A stretch of DNA of 64,000 nucleotides from Nymphaea colorata (taxonomy: Eukaryota > Streptophyta > Magnoliopsida > Nymphaeales > Nymphaeaceae), in the NCBI RefSeq assembly GCF_008831285.2, contig NC_045142.1:26425876-26489875 (forward strand), in the 5' to 3' direction. The position numbers were made by a program, and so were the translations under genes. The first letter of the stretch is position 1. Each line of letters opens with the position of its first letter. Under the pieces are notes generated by a model, which had not been told where the DNA came from, ran no database searches, and was given only the letters and a program-made list of their open reading frames with translations. Shown here piece by piece: positions 13,176-24,836 of the stretch.

Positions 13176-13365
13176 AGGGGCGGAACCAAAATTTTTTCAT
13201 GAGGGAGGCCGAATTAAAGTTTCTAAATTTTTACGAGGGCCGAAATATCATTTTAAATTTTTTTTTAATACAAAACAAGTAATTTTTTTTAAAATTTACA
13301 TATATTAAGAAAAAAATTGAGGTGGGTCTAAGGTCCAAGCGGACCCTACCTTGTCTCTGCCCCTG
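13176..13365. mobile_element. Short hAT-like MITE (GGGGCGGAACC ends), AT-rich
   Basis: Starts AGGGGCGGAACCAAAA and ends TTGTCTCTGCCCCTG (imperfect inverted ends). The interior is AT-rich with the family phrase TTTCTAAATTTTTAC and ends in a GGACCCTACCTTG box. No clear target duplication remains. Confidence 0.55.
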
Positions 13366-14140
13366 CCTGCCACCCCCCTTCCATCCGTCCCTGCGGAAGG
13401 AACGCCGATAAAAATAAAACTATGAATTGAACTAAAGACCTGTCTTTTTACATGTTTCTATCTCAATTAACTATGATATGCTCCTTGAGACTATCTACAA
13501 TATTCTTTTTAAGAATCTTAATTGGTAATTATCTATAATTCTCAATTCTCCCCCAAAAGTTGCATTTATGCTAACTAATTGCAGTATTCTAAAGATAAAC
13601 CGATCAAAATCTTGCACTTTCTCTTAACTTTTATAGTTTTCATTCATTTTTAAGTACAATAAGTAAACAAAATGCCGATACTTTCGCTGCAATATTTTGT
13701 AAATAGATTAATCTTCAATGGCCATCTTGAGGACATTTCCTGAACACCACTTGCTCTGCTCTCCCATTATTGGGTCCCCAAAATGCATTGATTTGAAACT
13801 CAGGAAAGATGCGTTCAGATTCAGTGAGACTGAGCCGTTTGCAGCAGAGCAGAGCTGCAGGATCACATGGACCTGGCGAACCCACATGGCTCGTTCATCG
13901 ACCAGCTGAGAGTACTCCTTGCAGACCCACCCTGACCCTTTGACCAGTTGGGCCCCGCCATGCCATGCAAACGTAGAATCGGTTGACTAAGAATAAATTG
14001 AGCAGAATCCTTTTGACCAGTCATCGTGTTTGATTGGAAAAGTTAATAAAGGCATTCCTAATCACAATCATGGTGCTTTCAATCATGCATATACCATGAA
14101 TATATATGTTTCAATAACACAATGTCCCTTTCATCAAACA

Positions 14141-14276
14141 CCCAAATATCATTTTTTAAAAAATTTATATATCACAAGTGAAATTTTCTAAAATTTACAT
14201 ATACTTTTTTTTCAAAAAAAAATTGAGGTGGGGTCAAGGCCTAAGCCGGCCCTACCTTGGCTCTGCCCTTGGTGGT
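14141..14276. mobile_element. Truncated MITE of the same AT-rich family
   Basis: Shares the interior (AAATATCATTTTTTAAAA, TTTTCTAAAATTTACAT) and the right end CCCTACCTTGGCTCTGCCC with the element at 13176-13365. The left terminus is missing. Confidence 0.5.
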
Positions 14277-14500
14277 AGATATTTATATGGAATAACAAAT
14301 TATAGTTGGTAAACCCGTGACAGACTTGGATCGGTTAATGGCGTCAATGAGTCAGCCAGCAAGTTGGCTCGACGAATCTGTGGAGTTAGGTTATAAATTT
14401 TTGTAGTGCATTTATTTTACAAATAAATGAAGAATGTAAGTTTGTAAAAACTTCGTTTGTTATTTTTTTTTTAGAGTAAAATAGAATAACATTTAATGTG

Positions 14501-15915
14501 AGTGTTTGTACTCATCTCTAGTAGATATATGCATTATATATATGTAGTTGAATCTGAATTTTGTTTCAAAAACTAAGATCTACATCCAAATCCTATTACA
14601 TGGATTCCCACTAAACCAAATTCAATAGTGGGCAAGATCAAACTCAAATCTGAATAATTTTACATCCCTTCTTGAGAGCAAAACATGAAATTCGTTGATC
14701 CACATGCTTAGATCGCACTAAAATTTCACGCTGTTTCAGTTTAACATTGACAAAAGTCTGAGGCCAGGTAACTCTTTTAACTTGGAAAATAAAAGATTTC
14801 GAATCAGACCAGATCATCCATTATCGAAGGCCAGACAAGCCATTAACTTAGTACAGCAGCGCTTGACTCCATGATAGTAGCGTGTGCATCAACAGAACAA
14901 CCACATGAAAAACCGTGGAGGCGACAAAGAAGTGGGCACGAAGAAATGGTGTTGCTTTTCAATGGCGCCACAGTCGACAGTCTTTAACATACTGCTCCAA
15001 AAAAGATGGTTGGGTTTTGCATTTATGGTGGCAATTAAAGATGCACAGAAACATAAGATCGCTCAGACAAAGGAAAAATAAAAAAAAGTGGAAGGAATCG
15101 AAAGCCACAGTGCATAACAGTTGGTGATGCTGCTCTTCTTCTTCCACCTTCATCAACAGCTTCCTCCAATGGTGATGCTTCAGTTTCTGAATCGTATTCT
15201 CACATGGGTTACGAATTTTCACCCTTAATTTCATCTTATCTTTCTCAACACAGTGGAACCCAAGTCTAGTTAAGGTCGCCTGAATGCCGCAGGCAGAGAG
15301 TAGCTCGTCGAAGATGCTGAAGTGAAAAATCTTGGTGAAATCCAACCTTTTCCTCCTAGCCTTTCCATAGTTTTGATGAATGGCAGGCTGCAGCTGATCC
15401 GCTGAAGTTTAGAGTTTTCTCTCTGAGGGTGATTCGTTGGCTTTCTTATAGAACAATGGTGGAAACGAACAGCGGATTAAGTGTCAGTAACACTTGGTTG
15501 ACACTTTAGACAATCTTTTTATTTGTGTCCTGCTTGTTCCTGAATCATCCCTGTCCTAGACGAAGCCTCTTAATCGTTTTCTCGAACACCTTAAGTGGGA
15601 GCTCGGAAAGATTGAATGAGATCAGAAAAGTGAGACATTTGGAAAGATGATCTAAAACATAATATAAATGTCATTGTAAATCTACTGGAAAGCACTCAGC
15701 ATTAGATTTTTGCAGGCTGATGTCCAGGAGGAATCGCACACCAATGGATGGGGAGGAGGGGAATCAAGGTTGGCCGCAAATGGATGGGAATTGAGAATCA
15801 AGATTGGTAGGTTCTCCGGCGAGAGTGCCGCCAATGGACGAAAGGGTAAGAGACGGAGACATGGCCGGTAAGTTTTTGGGTGGGAAAGAGACCAATGGAA
15901 ACCCACTCGAGATAG
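14501..15915. other. Gene-free stretch downstream of the left GATA copy
   Basis: No exon-like sequence recognised. The longest antisense reading frame (14959-15345) has no recognisable domain or splice context. The right end is probably the 3' UTR of the GATA copy on the minus strand. Confidence 0.5.
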
Positions 15916-16514
15916 TCAAGTGTAGAAGAAGCCACAGGAGAGAGCCATCAACAAAATGGCAGCCTCTTCTTCCTTCGTGCCCAACAGCTTACGCTTGAAA
16001 GACAACCCCACTTTCTTCTTCCTTCTGCCGTTCTTCTCTTTCTCCTTCCTTTGAGAGCCAAGAGCAGCTGCTCTTCTCCATTTCCTGATCCCACAAGCAT
16101 TACACAGAGACTGCAACAAACAATAATCAGAAGAAGCAAGAACAGCACAGGAAATCAATCAAAGAGAAAGGAGCTCATGGATCACAGAACAAGAAATTAA
16201 TCAAAATGAGCGGCAACGACACACCTTAGGGCCTTGAGGTCCACTTCTCCACACTGGAGTTTTAATAGTTTGGCAGTCCACACAGGCTCTAGAAACACCA
16301 TTCATTCTGAACACCACCCTCAACACCCTTCTCTGTTAAAAAGCCCAAAAGAAGGAAAGATCTCTCGCAGGGAAAGAGGGATTAGGAAAGAAAGGAAGAA
16401 GGAAAGAAAGCAAGATCGCCAACCGAAAGAAGATAAGAAGAAACCAGAGAGACCGACCTCACAAGGTCACAGATTGAGATCCTGGTCGCCGTGTTCCACC
16501 TCTTTGGAACACAA
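15916..16514 (-). pseudogene. B-class GATA factor copy with disrupted first exon
   Basis: Minus-strand relative of the GATA gene at 20063-20685. Exon 3 is 15916-16110 and exon 2 is 16225-16332; both have good splice borders and join through PQGPK/SLCNACG to a complete C-X2-C-X18-C-X2-C zinc finger. The C-terminal LLM motif (EEEAAILLMALSCG) is intact. The region matching the partner's exon 1 (about 16458-16514) has an in-frame TGA at 16467-16469, between two compensating 1-bp indels, and no ATG at the partner's start. The finger has LWR changed to VWR, and the basic region after it has lost 6 bp (RYRKRRR in the partner, RKWRR here). A shorter protein of about 91 residues could start at the ATG in exon 2 (MNGVSRACVDC), so this may be a decaying copy or a truncated functional gene. 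Confidence 0.7.
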
Positions 16515-17259
16515 ACACCAATCAAGCATCTCTGCAGCTACCAATTTTGCATTAGGGATGGATGAAAGTTCTGATAGAAAGTTTTTTAGTTTGCTTTCGG
16601 GGAGTGAAGATTCTCTGGTTTCCTCTTTTTCTCAAAGTGACTGAACAATTCAGTAGAGAGAAACCGAGTTTCTGGGAGAGGAAAGCCTGTTTTTGAGCAG
16701 GAAGGTCTTCACTCTGCACCAGCAGTGGATCACAGTTCCCTCAAGTTCTCAACAGCCAAAACGACAAGGAGAAGAATGATTGGCAAGAGTAAAAACAGCA
16801 CGCAAGAAGACGACGATCTAGAGATTCTGCCTAATCCCCGACTCACTTTTTAAATTCCTAATTTCTCCAACCTCTGTTGGCAACTCGGCCAACCATCAAA
16901 TTACACTGACTAAATCAGATCTTATGCAATCGAAATAGAACCAAGACTTAATTCCAGCATCATTTGTTAAAATCAGTTGGCTTGGATTTTATTAGATCAT
17001 ACTGAATTGAAATCTGCCTGCTATTGGTATCAGAATTTCTTTCTTCAGTACATCTGATTAAATAGTTCTAAAATCAAATCAACAATTATATATGTCCCAT
17101 TCATTTATATCCGAAGTTCACCCGCTTTTGCTAAGTTTAGACTTGTGCTTCTCAAATTGAAGAAAGTCATCGAATGAAACTATTCTCCAATGCACAGGCT
17201 GATAAACGACGACACATGTAAACTTTATTCAACTACTTTAGTTTGTTCCATATACAGAC

Positions 17260-17285
17260 ATATATATATATATATATATATATAT
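17260..17285. repeat. (AT)n microsatellite
   Basis: About 13 AT units. Confidence 0.95.
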
Positions 17286-18981
17286 GAAAATGCACGTAGT
17301 TTGGTGCATGTTCTGGAAAATATATTAAAGAAAGCAACATGTATGCTCGTGAAGGTATTAATTGCAGAGGAGAGGAAATGGAGAGGAAGAGAAGTAGACG
17401 CCAAAGAGTGAGGTAATAATAATAAAAAGTGTGGGACCCACCTTAGAAAAGGGCATGACTTTATCCCGTTCTATATTATTTTTAAAGGACTTCACGTCAT
17501 ATGCACGAACGAGAGGTACGTGATGATTACTGTGTTCGGACAGGCGGATCCGCACCCGAATCCGTATTTTGGTAAACTGATTTGGAGCTTTATTTATCGG
17601 CAAAATCTTGGTAAAATCTGTAAAAATTGGGATTTTCTTAGTATCAATGTTTTTTTTTTTTTTTTTTTCCCTTGGAAGAGATAAAGTTGGGTTCAGAAAA
17701 ACCCTTCATTTAGTCCAGTTTTCAGAAAACTAGGTTTTCAAGCTTTTTAATGAATTTTGCAAACTTGATTTAATTTTTTTACTTAAGAAGAACACCCAAA
17801 TTTTAAAATCTTGAAACACCCAAAACCTGATTGTTGTGAATAAGGGGTCAGACTTTTCACTTTCTTTTACCAATTTAAATTTCATCAAAAATTGGCTTTG
17901 CATCAAAGGCGCGGGTACAGATACTTGGAGTGTATATGAGTTTGATTCAAATCGGATATATCTTTAATCATATTCGATTTTTAGAATATTCATATGTTCA
18001 TATTCAAATTCGTATCAAAATTCAAATAAAGAAAAGTCATATCTAATTCCGAATCTGCAATCCGATCTTACAATTCGAATCTGATCTCAATTTGATTTCT
18101 AGATTTATATGTGAATCTGAATTTTGAATTGGATTTTGCTAATTTTCAAAATTTCATAGCATTCAATACTGGATATTTGTCTAAATATGAATCCAATCGG
18201 TATTTATGTATATTTGAGTCTCAATCCGATCAGATGTCCGGTCCAATTTCTAAACCTAAATCCCGTGTCCGATTTTTCAAATTGGATTGGTCGGATAACA
18301 AGTTCAAATCGGATATATGGACATCCCTACGTGTATATGCCGCACGAGACTCATTATCTAAAACCTCTGTTTAGTGGTCTTGCTTGTGGGTGTATCTGTG
18401 TTTGGTTATATGGAGCAGCCTACAAAACTCGAATCAGTGTCTTATGGTCAACTCAAAATTTGTTAACTGAAATTTTGTTAGCACGACATTTGCATGATAA
18501 CTCGAGTTCTTTTCTTCTTAGTACGAAGGATATCGTGTTTGTTTATGAGATGCATGTTCCTAAAACACGATTTTTTTTTTCTATTTTCAAAAAGCGGAGT
18601 ACTTATATCTAGCTTTTAGTTGATAAATATGATATTAACATCTATATTCATACTTAATATTCATTCACCCAGCCATAAGTCCGGCAGTCTAAGTGCCAAA
18701 TCGAATACAGAGCGACTGATTCTGTTAAACCAGGTACCGTTTCTTGTCGCACCGACTTACGTGTGAGGCCAGACCTTGCCTGGGCTCGGCCCCAAATGAC
18801 CGAGCTTAGCACTCTCCGAATGGAGCCAGAATGCAATGAAGGCGCAAAAGCTGCGTCACTTCTGAGCCAATGACAGCAGCCTCAGAGCCTGGCTGCAGGT
18901 GACGCGGACCAGACCCACCCCCACTTTTGCAATCTCTCTCTCTCTCACTGATCCACTTGGGGTCCACCTTTCAATTGCCTT

Positions 18982-18983
<2 letters not shown>

Positions 18984-19019
<36 letters not shown>

Positions 19020-19033
19020 TATATATATATATA
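18984..19033. repeat. Compound (CT)n(AT)n microsatellite
   Basis: CT from 18984 to about 19014, then AT from 19016 to 19033. Confidence 0.95.
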
Positions 19034-19584
19034 ACCAAATTGTTCATACTCTTTCTTAGCATTAATTCATACTCTTCTTCATATCATTATGTATGATATG
19101 AAGATGCAAAGTACCTTAATATCATGCTAACATGCGCCCTACAACGGCAACAATTACATTCTATATTTGCTAAATGTGCTAAGCGCGAGTTTTAGAAGAC
19201 CCCGCAAACACCATCAACATTGTAAAAAATACAATAAATCTCTTTAAATGCTTGACCTATTTTTTATTTATGATTTTTGATTCTCAAAATCGGGCCTACT
19301 TAAAATCCTTATATGTAGAAATAATATATACATACATATCTGCTTTATATATATACTGGAATCTGACGATCTTTAAGTTTGCTTCTTTAACGTCATTGAA
19401 TTTAAGAGTAAACTATATTATACACATCTATGATCTTCACTGAATCCACAAAAGATCCAAGCGATCTTTGAGTTTACTTCTTTGACATCATTGAATTTAA
19501 GGCCAAATAAAATAGCAGATCTCGAATAACGAATCTAACAAACACTACTAAGAGAGTCGCTGGTCAAAGTTTGGCGACAAGAAA

Positions 19585-19860
19585 TTTGGTGCCCGGTTGG
19601 TTCTAGGCCCGACAGTGGTGAGCTCGGTCCACAAAGGGTCTCAGTCGGGGGCCCGGCCCAGGCCGGAGACCGGCGGGGGTCCCCCGGTCCGGTCCTTTTC
19701 AGACACGGATCCGGTAGAGAGACCCCTACGGAGGGACACCCACTCCAGATCTCAACCGACACACCCGCTCTCTCCTGGCCCGCGAAATTCTTCCGGGCCA
19801 AACGGGACCGGGATCTTCCGACGCCCTTCTCCACAGTGTGTGTCGGTGCTGTCACGCCCG
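19585..19860. mobile_element. Possible LTR-retrotransposon leader relic (GC-rich island)
   Basis: AAATTTGGTGCCCGG followed by GGCCCGAC at about 19584-19613 resembles the leader just after the 5' LTR of Tat/Ogre-type Gypsy elements, which commonly carry a TTTGGCGCCC phrase. The following 250 bp is GC-rich, unlike its surroundings. No LTR pair, gag or pol was found, so this is tentative. Confidence 0.25.
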
Positions 19861-20062
19861 CCGATGCGGAGACAGATCGCTAGCTACAGTAACAAACAGT
19901 TGGTGATCATGGCGGCCCGCCTCTCCCTACACCACCTTCTTCCCCATAAACGTAGAGCTCAAAGTCGCAGAGATTCATATTCTTTTGCATATCACTCATG
20001 GAAGATAGTTACATGATGATGACTGGCAACAAAAAGAGTAGATAGATAAGAGGGAGAGAGTT

Positions 20063-20685
20063 TCAAGCATAGACACAGCCACAGGAGAGGGCCATCAACA
20101 AGACGGCGGCCTCTTCTTCCTCCTTCCCTAGCAGCCTGAGCTTCAGCGAGAGTCCGAGCTTCTTTCTTCTCCCCTGCTTCTCCTTGTCTCCCCTCTCCAA
20201 CCCAAGGGCAGCCGCTCTTCTCCTCTTCCGGTACCTGATCCCGCAGGCGTTACACAGAGACTGCAACGACCAAGAAAGAACAGCACGAAGATGAATCAAA
20301 GGGAAGGAATTCAGAAACCAGAGACCGAGAAAACGATCGAATGGAGGAAAGTATGAAACCTTAGGCCCTTGAGGTCCGCTCCTCCACAGCGGAGTTTTAG
20401 TAGTTTGGCAGTCCACACAGGCCCTGGAAACTCCACTCATCCTGCCGTCTTCTCCCCAACACTCCTCCCTGACGACGATCTTCTCCTTGAAATCGGCAGT
20501 ATCGGAGGCCTGATTAATAAACACGAGTAAGTAAGATGACTAAAAAAGGAAAAGGAGAAGAACAGGGAAAGAAAGAAAAAAAAAAATCACTACCCAGAAA
20601 AATATTAGAAAGAATCGACGAGACCAACCTCACAAGGATCAAGATTGAGATCTATTGCGCCGTGTTCATCGAACGGATGGTACAT
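20063..20685 (-). CDS. LLM-domain B-class GATA transcription factor
   Basis: Three minus-strand exons: 20629-20685 (19 codons from ATG), 20360-20509 (50 codons) and 20063-20260 (65 codons plus stop), all in phase 0 with GT..AG borders, giving 134 residues. A class IV zinc finger has Cys50, Cys53, Cys72 and Cys75 (C-X2-C-X18-C-X2-C, TPLWRSGPQGPKSLCNACG), followed by a basic region RYRKRRRAAA. The C terminus AAVLLMALSCGCVYA holds the Leu-Leu-Met motif (residues 123-125) that defines LLM B-GATAs; the small size resembles the GATA15/16/17 subgroup. Such factors bind GATA sites and act in greening, cytokinin and light responses. The first exon was chosen because it has an ATG, a perfect donor (GAG/GTTGG) and restores frame. 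A related copy lies about 4 kb downstream on the same strand. Confidence 0.9.
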
Positions 20686-20910
20686 CTCTGATGAGACAAA
20701 CTCAGAGATAGATGGGAAGTGAATGTGAGGGGATCGAGTGAGGAAGATCAACCTGTAGGGGACACCAACAAGGGAGATCTCAACAGAGGTGGAGATCTAA
20801 GTAGGGCTCCCGTAAGAGAAGGACACTGTGCATCGGCAGAGGGAGATCTTACGCAGAAGCAGAAACATCACATCGCCACCAGCGAGGAAAGGGAACTGGC
20901 GAGGCGTACT

Positions 20911-20920
20911 CTTTTATAGG
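20911..20920 (-). promoter_or_regulatory. Probable TATA box of the intact GATA gene
   Basis: On the minus strand CCTATAAAAG, a near-consensus plant TATA box, lies about 226 bp upstream of the ATG at 20685. The leader between them is purine/pyrimidine-skewed, as is common in plant 5' UTRs. Confidence 0.5.
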
Positions 20921-23900
20921 CAGGCTAACTGGCCGAGAGCAAGCAAGGATTCTTTCTTTTCTTCAAGGGAGAGAGAAAGCGAGGAAGATAATTTCTTATA
21001 AAGAAATGCCCTGCTCTACGAGTCTGCACCCTTTTATGGAAAGTTTTCCTGTCCTCCCCGCCTGGTTTGTTTATTTACACGACGTTTCCATTCCCACAGA
21101 CGCACCGATCGAGAGAAGTTACCGGCGGCGCTAGCCGAGTCTCGGCCGCCGAGACGCGCGTTGAGTCGTCGGTACCCCTCGAAATGAATCGGACTTGTCT
21201 ATTTCAATGATAAATCTTCAATCGAACTAAAAAGCCACTTTAGTGAATACATATAAATGTTCATGGAGCCAAACCTCTCGCAATCAGTCCTAAGGGCAAC
21301 GAAAGAAGAAGCTTTTTCATTACTAAAACTGTGTTTCTCTCGTTTGAAAACTTGAAAATTTTGTTGATCTTTTTTTTCATTTAATTCATGAAGTTCTAAG
21401 TTTGTACTTACATGTTTATTATAGTTAACGAATAAATGTCTATAGCATAGTTGATCGAGTTGAAGAGTAAAAAAAGCGATATAGATATAGAGTGCGTCAT
21501 TGATTCACTTTATTTGGAAATAAAGAGCTGCCGCGCAATAATGATGTGGGTGAGCTATGCTACTGGTGGACATGCATTAATCATATATTAAGCACCAAAG
21601 CAAGCTAAAAACAATGTTAAGCACCGAGTCGGTTTCCGTTTAATCCTATATCAGCACCGACTCGGTTTCCGGTACAAGACCTGCGGAACCGAGAGGAAGG
21701 CGTTAATGTTCCCAAGGGGGGCATCAGTAATTCCCCTAAAATGTACGCACATGAGAGAAAAAGGAACAAAATGAGGACGCGATCTGGTAAAATAGAGACT
21801 GGCCAACATGAGGCCAAGCAATGAGGGGCCACGTCAGATGGACACGTGGCAAACGAAGAAAATGAGACAAAATCGGACCTTATTCGTCCTGATAACGAAA
21901 GGTCAGTTGGGAGAAGTTAACAGAAGAATCGCACCCGTTCCTTCTAAGAACGGTTCCCCGTTTTACCCTCGCAAGCGGTGGAGTTCGACGCAGGTGCTGG
22001 TGTAAATAACGAGAAAACGGAGGCTGTAAAGTTTGTCATGAGGGGGGGGATGGAGCTCTCTGGACGTCGGCTCTGCAGGCTTTTGGAGTCTTCACAAAAA
22101 AAAAAAAGGTTTTTATATTTAAATAATGATTTATAAATAATATTTTACGTTCTACGAAAACGGGAATTAGTGAGAAGGCGCGAATTTCGTAGTGCTGGGA
22201 AGTCGTGGCCTCCGCAGAAGCTACAAGTTCGGGGTAGGAGTGTCAGAGAGGGAGGCTCAGGGTATTTTGGTCACATAGGTTTATGAAATGCGTATCGGGA
22301 TACTAAACGAATCGTCTCAGGCTAAGGAGAAGTCTGAGACGGAGGAGAACACGGGTTCCAGACTTGAAACTCTCCAAAGGAGTCAAAATACAACTTTATT
22401 TTGAAACCTTATATTTTTTACAATTAAATATTTTAAAAGTTTTAGTTTGGCTTTTACTTTTGAAAACCTTTGCTAAAAAAAAATTGATTTAATGGTTACA
22501 AGAATGTTTGAATGTTTGATGTCAATGGATCAGATTCAATTTTGACATACTATCTGTGTTTTTTTTTTTATTCACATACTCAGTTTCAAATACAAAGAAA
22601 GAAAAATCATATCCCATTTAAATTTGAAAAACGATTGTATAATTTGAATTAGATCTGAATCTGATTAAACATATGATATTTGTTTAAAATAAATTCGATC
22701 CAAATATATATCCGAATTCGACCAAACATTCATGTATATTTGGATCCAAATTCAATCGAATGTCATTTCTTAAATTTATTTAATAATTGTATTAGAAGGA
22801 TTTTTCTTTTCATAGTCCCAAATTAATTGTTGGTGTTATGTAATAAACTATGGCAGAGTTGAAATTGTGCATGATGTACTGGTCGGGCAGCCCTGAGTAG
22901 GTTTGGATGAACCGTCCCATTTATTTTTTTGGTAAAAGATAGGACAAGGTTTAAAATGGTTGTAGATAAAAACTTGTGGCTGCCAATTAGGGGCGGGGCC
23001 TTTTGTCTTGTTTCCGAAATTATCAATCAAATATTTAAATAAAAACACCTTGAGTTTGTCATAATAACATCCGAATCAAGTATTTAAATACGAAATGTCA
23101 TGTATATATACAACTTATCCAATCAGCCTTCGTCGGACCAATCTTTCTGTTTTCAATCTTTCACAACTTAAATCTTATCGAACCGAACCAAACTTAGTAG
23201 GCCCACTGATTGTTCTGGATGATGTCCATTAGGGGCGGCCCTGGTGCCTGTCGATTAATTGCAACCTTAATTGTGGGTCCGAAAGAAAGGCGGATCGTTA
23301 ATTCGATTATTGTATATGCTATTTCCTTAATTGATTGGTGTCTCGCTCCCTACCTAAATCTCCAAGCACCATAATCAGCAAAGCAGCTTTCCCCTGTTCC
23401 TAACGCACAGTTTCCTGCATCACGTGTAATTCGTTTTCCCGATAAAAACCGAATCCACTGACGGGGCCAAGCGTCTCGCCCGGCCAACTCGCTGCCGAAG
23501 GGTATCGGTCGACGGAGATTTCGAGAAACCCTCTTGGGGAATTTCTCCTAATTTGCTGGGGCAAGGGAGAAACAACAGAAAGACAGCTGCCGCCTCATAG
23601 GGAAAGGAGCACACGTCACTCGTCGCCGTCCCACCGGAAAAGATGGCAAACGGGCGGCGGCGCCGTGAGGTGCTCTCCTTCCTGACGTTGTGGCGGTCGT
23701 AGAGTAGATCCCTAGAGATAGAGAGAGAATGCTAAAGATCTCCTTCTTATGTTATTTTAAAGTTGTTTTAAAACGTGAAAACGCCAGTTTTTTTATTGCG
23801 ATGCACTACCCCGACATCTCTGAGCTAAGATATCTGAAAATAACGGATAAAAACCGATGACATGCTTTATTTTACTAATTCTTGGAGTTGAAGCAGGAAG

Positions 23901-24376
23901 AGTGGACTGGGATAGTAGCCGAGAGCGGGAAAATATATTCTCTTAAACCTCACGTTTACTTAAAATTTTCAAATTTTCAAAAAGAGACTGGTTCATATGA
24001 TAAAAATAATATTTTTATATTAGTATTGAAATTAATGCAGGGAGAGCACATTCGTGCAATTAGCAGCTAACGTGCGCCATAGTAGGGAGAAAACTACGCG
24101 CATAAATATGTTTTTGTTTTTATAAGAGCGACCTTTTCACCCGACTTTCAGGGAAAAAAGGGCAGAGGTAGAAAAGTATTTACCTTGTTCTTAGAAAAAC
24201 TTTTCACTCACCATCTTTAATCTATTCTCTTTTTAACCCCTTGTGTTCTTGGAAAAGATATTCTGTACCAGTTTTTACGGTATTATTGATGGAGAAGGTT
24301 TTTTTTTTTTTTTTTTTTTTAATAAAATGAACAAAGTTTACTAGTTTTGATGTGTTATAAGTGTATAAGCAGAAGA
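20921..24376. other. Gene-free stretch upstream of the GATA gene
   Basis: Promoter-proximal sequence to about 21180, then AT-rich DNA. A GCCACGTC/CACGTGGC pair lies at about 21829-21850 (ACGT-core elements) with no nearby gene to regulate. A degenerate GAATC/GGAT-rich repeat lies at 22510-22790. No coding gene was recognised. Confidence 0.5.
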
Positions 24377-24542
24377 TGCAGAGCTAAAAATTTTTCAGAA
24401 TTGAAATTTCTAAATTTTGACACTAATAGAAATATTATTTTTTAATAAAAAAATATATTTTTGTAAAATTTACATGTAAATTTAAAAAAAAATTGAGGTA
24501 GAATCAGAACCAATACGGACCCTCCCTTGGATCGGTCCCTGC
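24377..24542. mobile_element. Short hAT-like MITE, AT-rich family (166 bp)
   Basis: Carries the family interior (TTTCTAAATTTTGACAC, AAAATTTACATGTAAATTT) and a right end CGGACCCTCCCTTGG...GGTCCCTGC. Flanking 8-mers GCAGAAGA (24369-24376) and TAAGAAGA (24543-24550) match at 6 of 8, a possible old target duplication. Confidence 0.5.
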
Positions 24543-24704
24543 TAAGAAGAGTATTGTACAAAGGACGTTCATGAATTTTTGAACTCTTAAAGATCTTACA
24601 AAAATTCAGCTAAACACTTTCATACGTTTTTTAGATTATAATTGCACCCCAAATCAACTTCTCTCAATGCCAAAAATCAAGATGGCAACAACTCTATAAA
24701 TTTA

Positions 24705-24836
24705 AATTTCGGCAAGAACTGAAGTATCATTTTTTAAAATTTTTACAGTAAAGTTTTCTAAAATTTACACGTAATTTTTTATTTTATTTTTTAGATGTGA
24801 ACCGGACCAATGCGAGCCCTCCTTAGCTCCGCCCTT
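24705..24836. mobile_element. Truncated MITE of the AT-rich family
   Basis: Shares AAGTATCATTTTTTAAAATT and TTTTCTAAAATTTACA with its relatives and ends CCCTCCTTAGCTCCGCCC. The left end is not recognisable. Confidence 0.45.

Larger units (their letters stand above)
12375..14500. repeat. Diverged direct segmental duplication (two copies of about 0.6 kb)
   Basis: 12375-12990 and 13895-14470 share several phrases in the same order: AGCTGAGAGTACTCCTT near the start, AAATTGAGCAGAAT, GTGTTTGATTGG, ATATATGTTTCAA followed by AACACAATGT, then ATAGTTGG and TTTTACAAATA. The spacing differs through indels. The left copy also has an internal repeat (about 12401-12439 versus 12573-12613). The material between the copies includes a MITE relic. 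No coding capacity is seen. Confidence 0.7.
16533..20062. other. Intergenic region between the two GATA copies
   Basis: 16533-16860 is probably the upstream region of the left copy (purine-rich leader). 17890-18340 is a degenerate repeat dense in AAT[C/T]CGAT and GAATC words ending in GGACATCCCTA; similar stretches lie near 22510-22790 and 49395-49690. Microsatellites lie at 17260 and 18984, and a GC-rich island at 19585-19860. No protein gene is supported. Confidence 0.55.

Noticed and set aside
14959-15345. 128-codon minus-strand frame downstream of the GATA copy
   Set aside because: His/Phe/Cys-rich translation with no family match and no splice or promoter signals.
21829-21850. ACGT-core (G-box/ABRE-like) pair as a promoter element
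   Set aside because: The motif is real but lies over 1.1 kb upstream of the GATA start with no gene on its other side; too common by chance to call functional.
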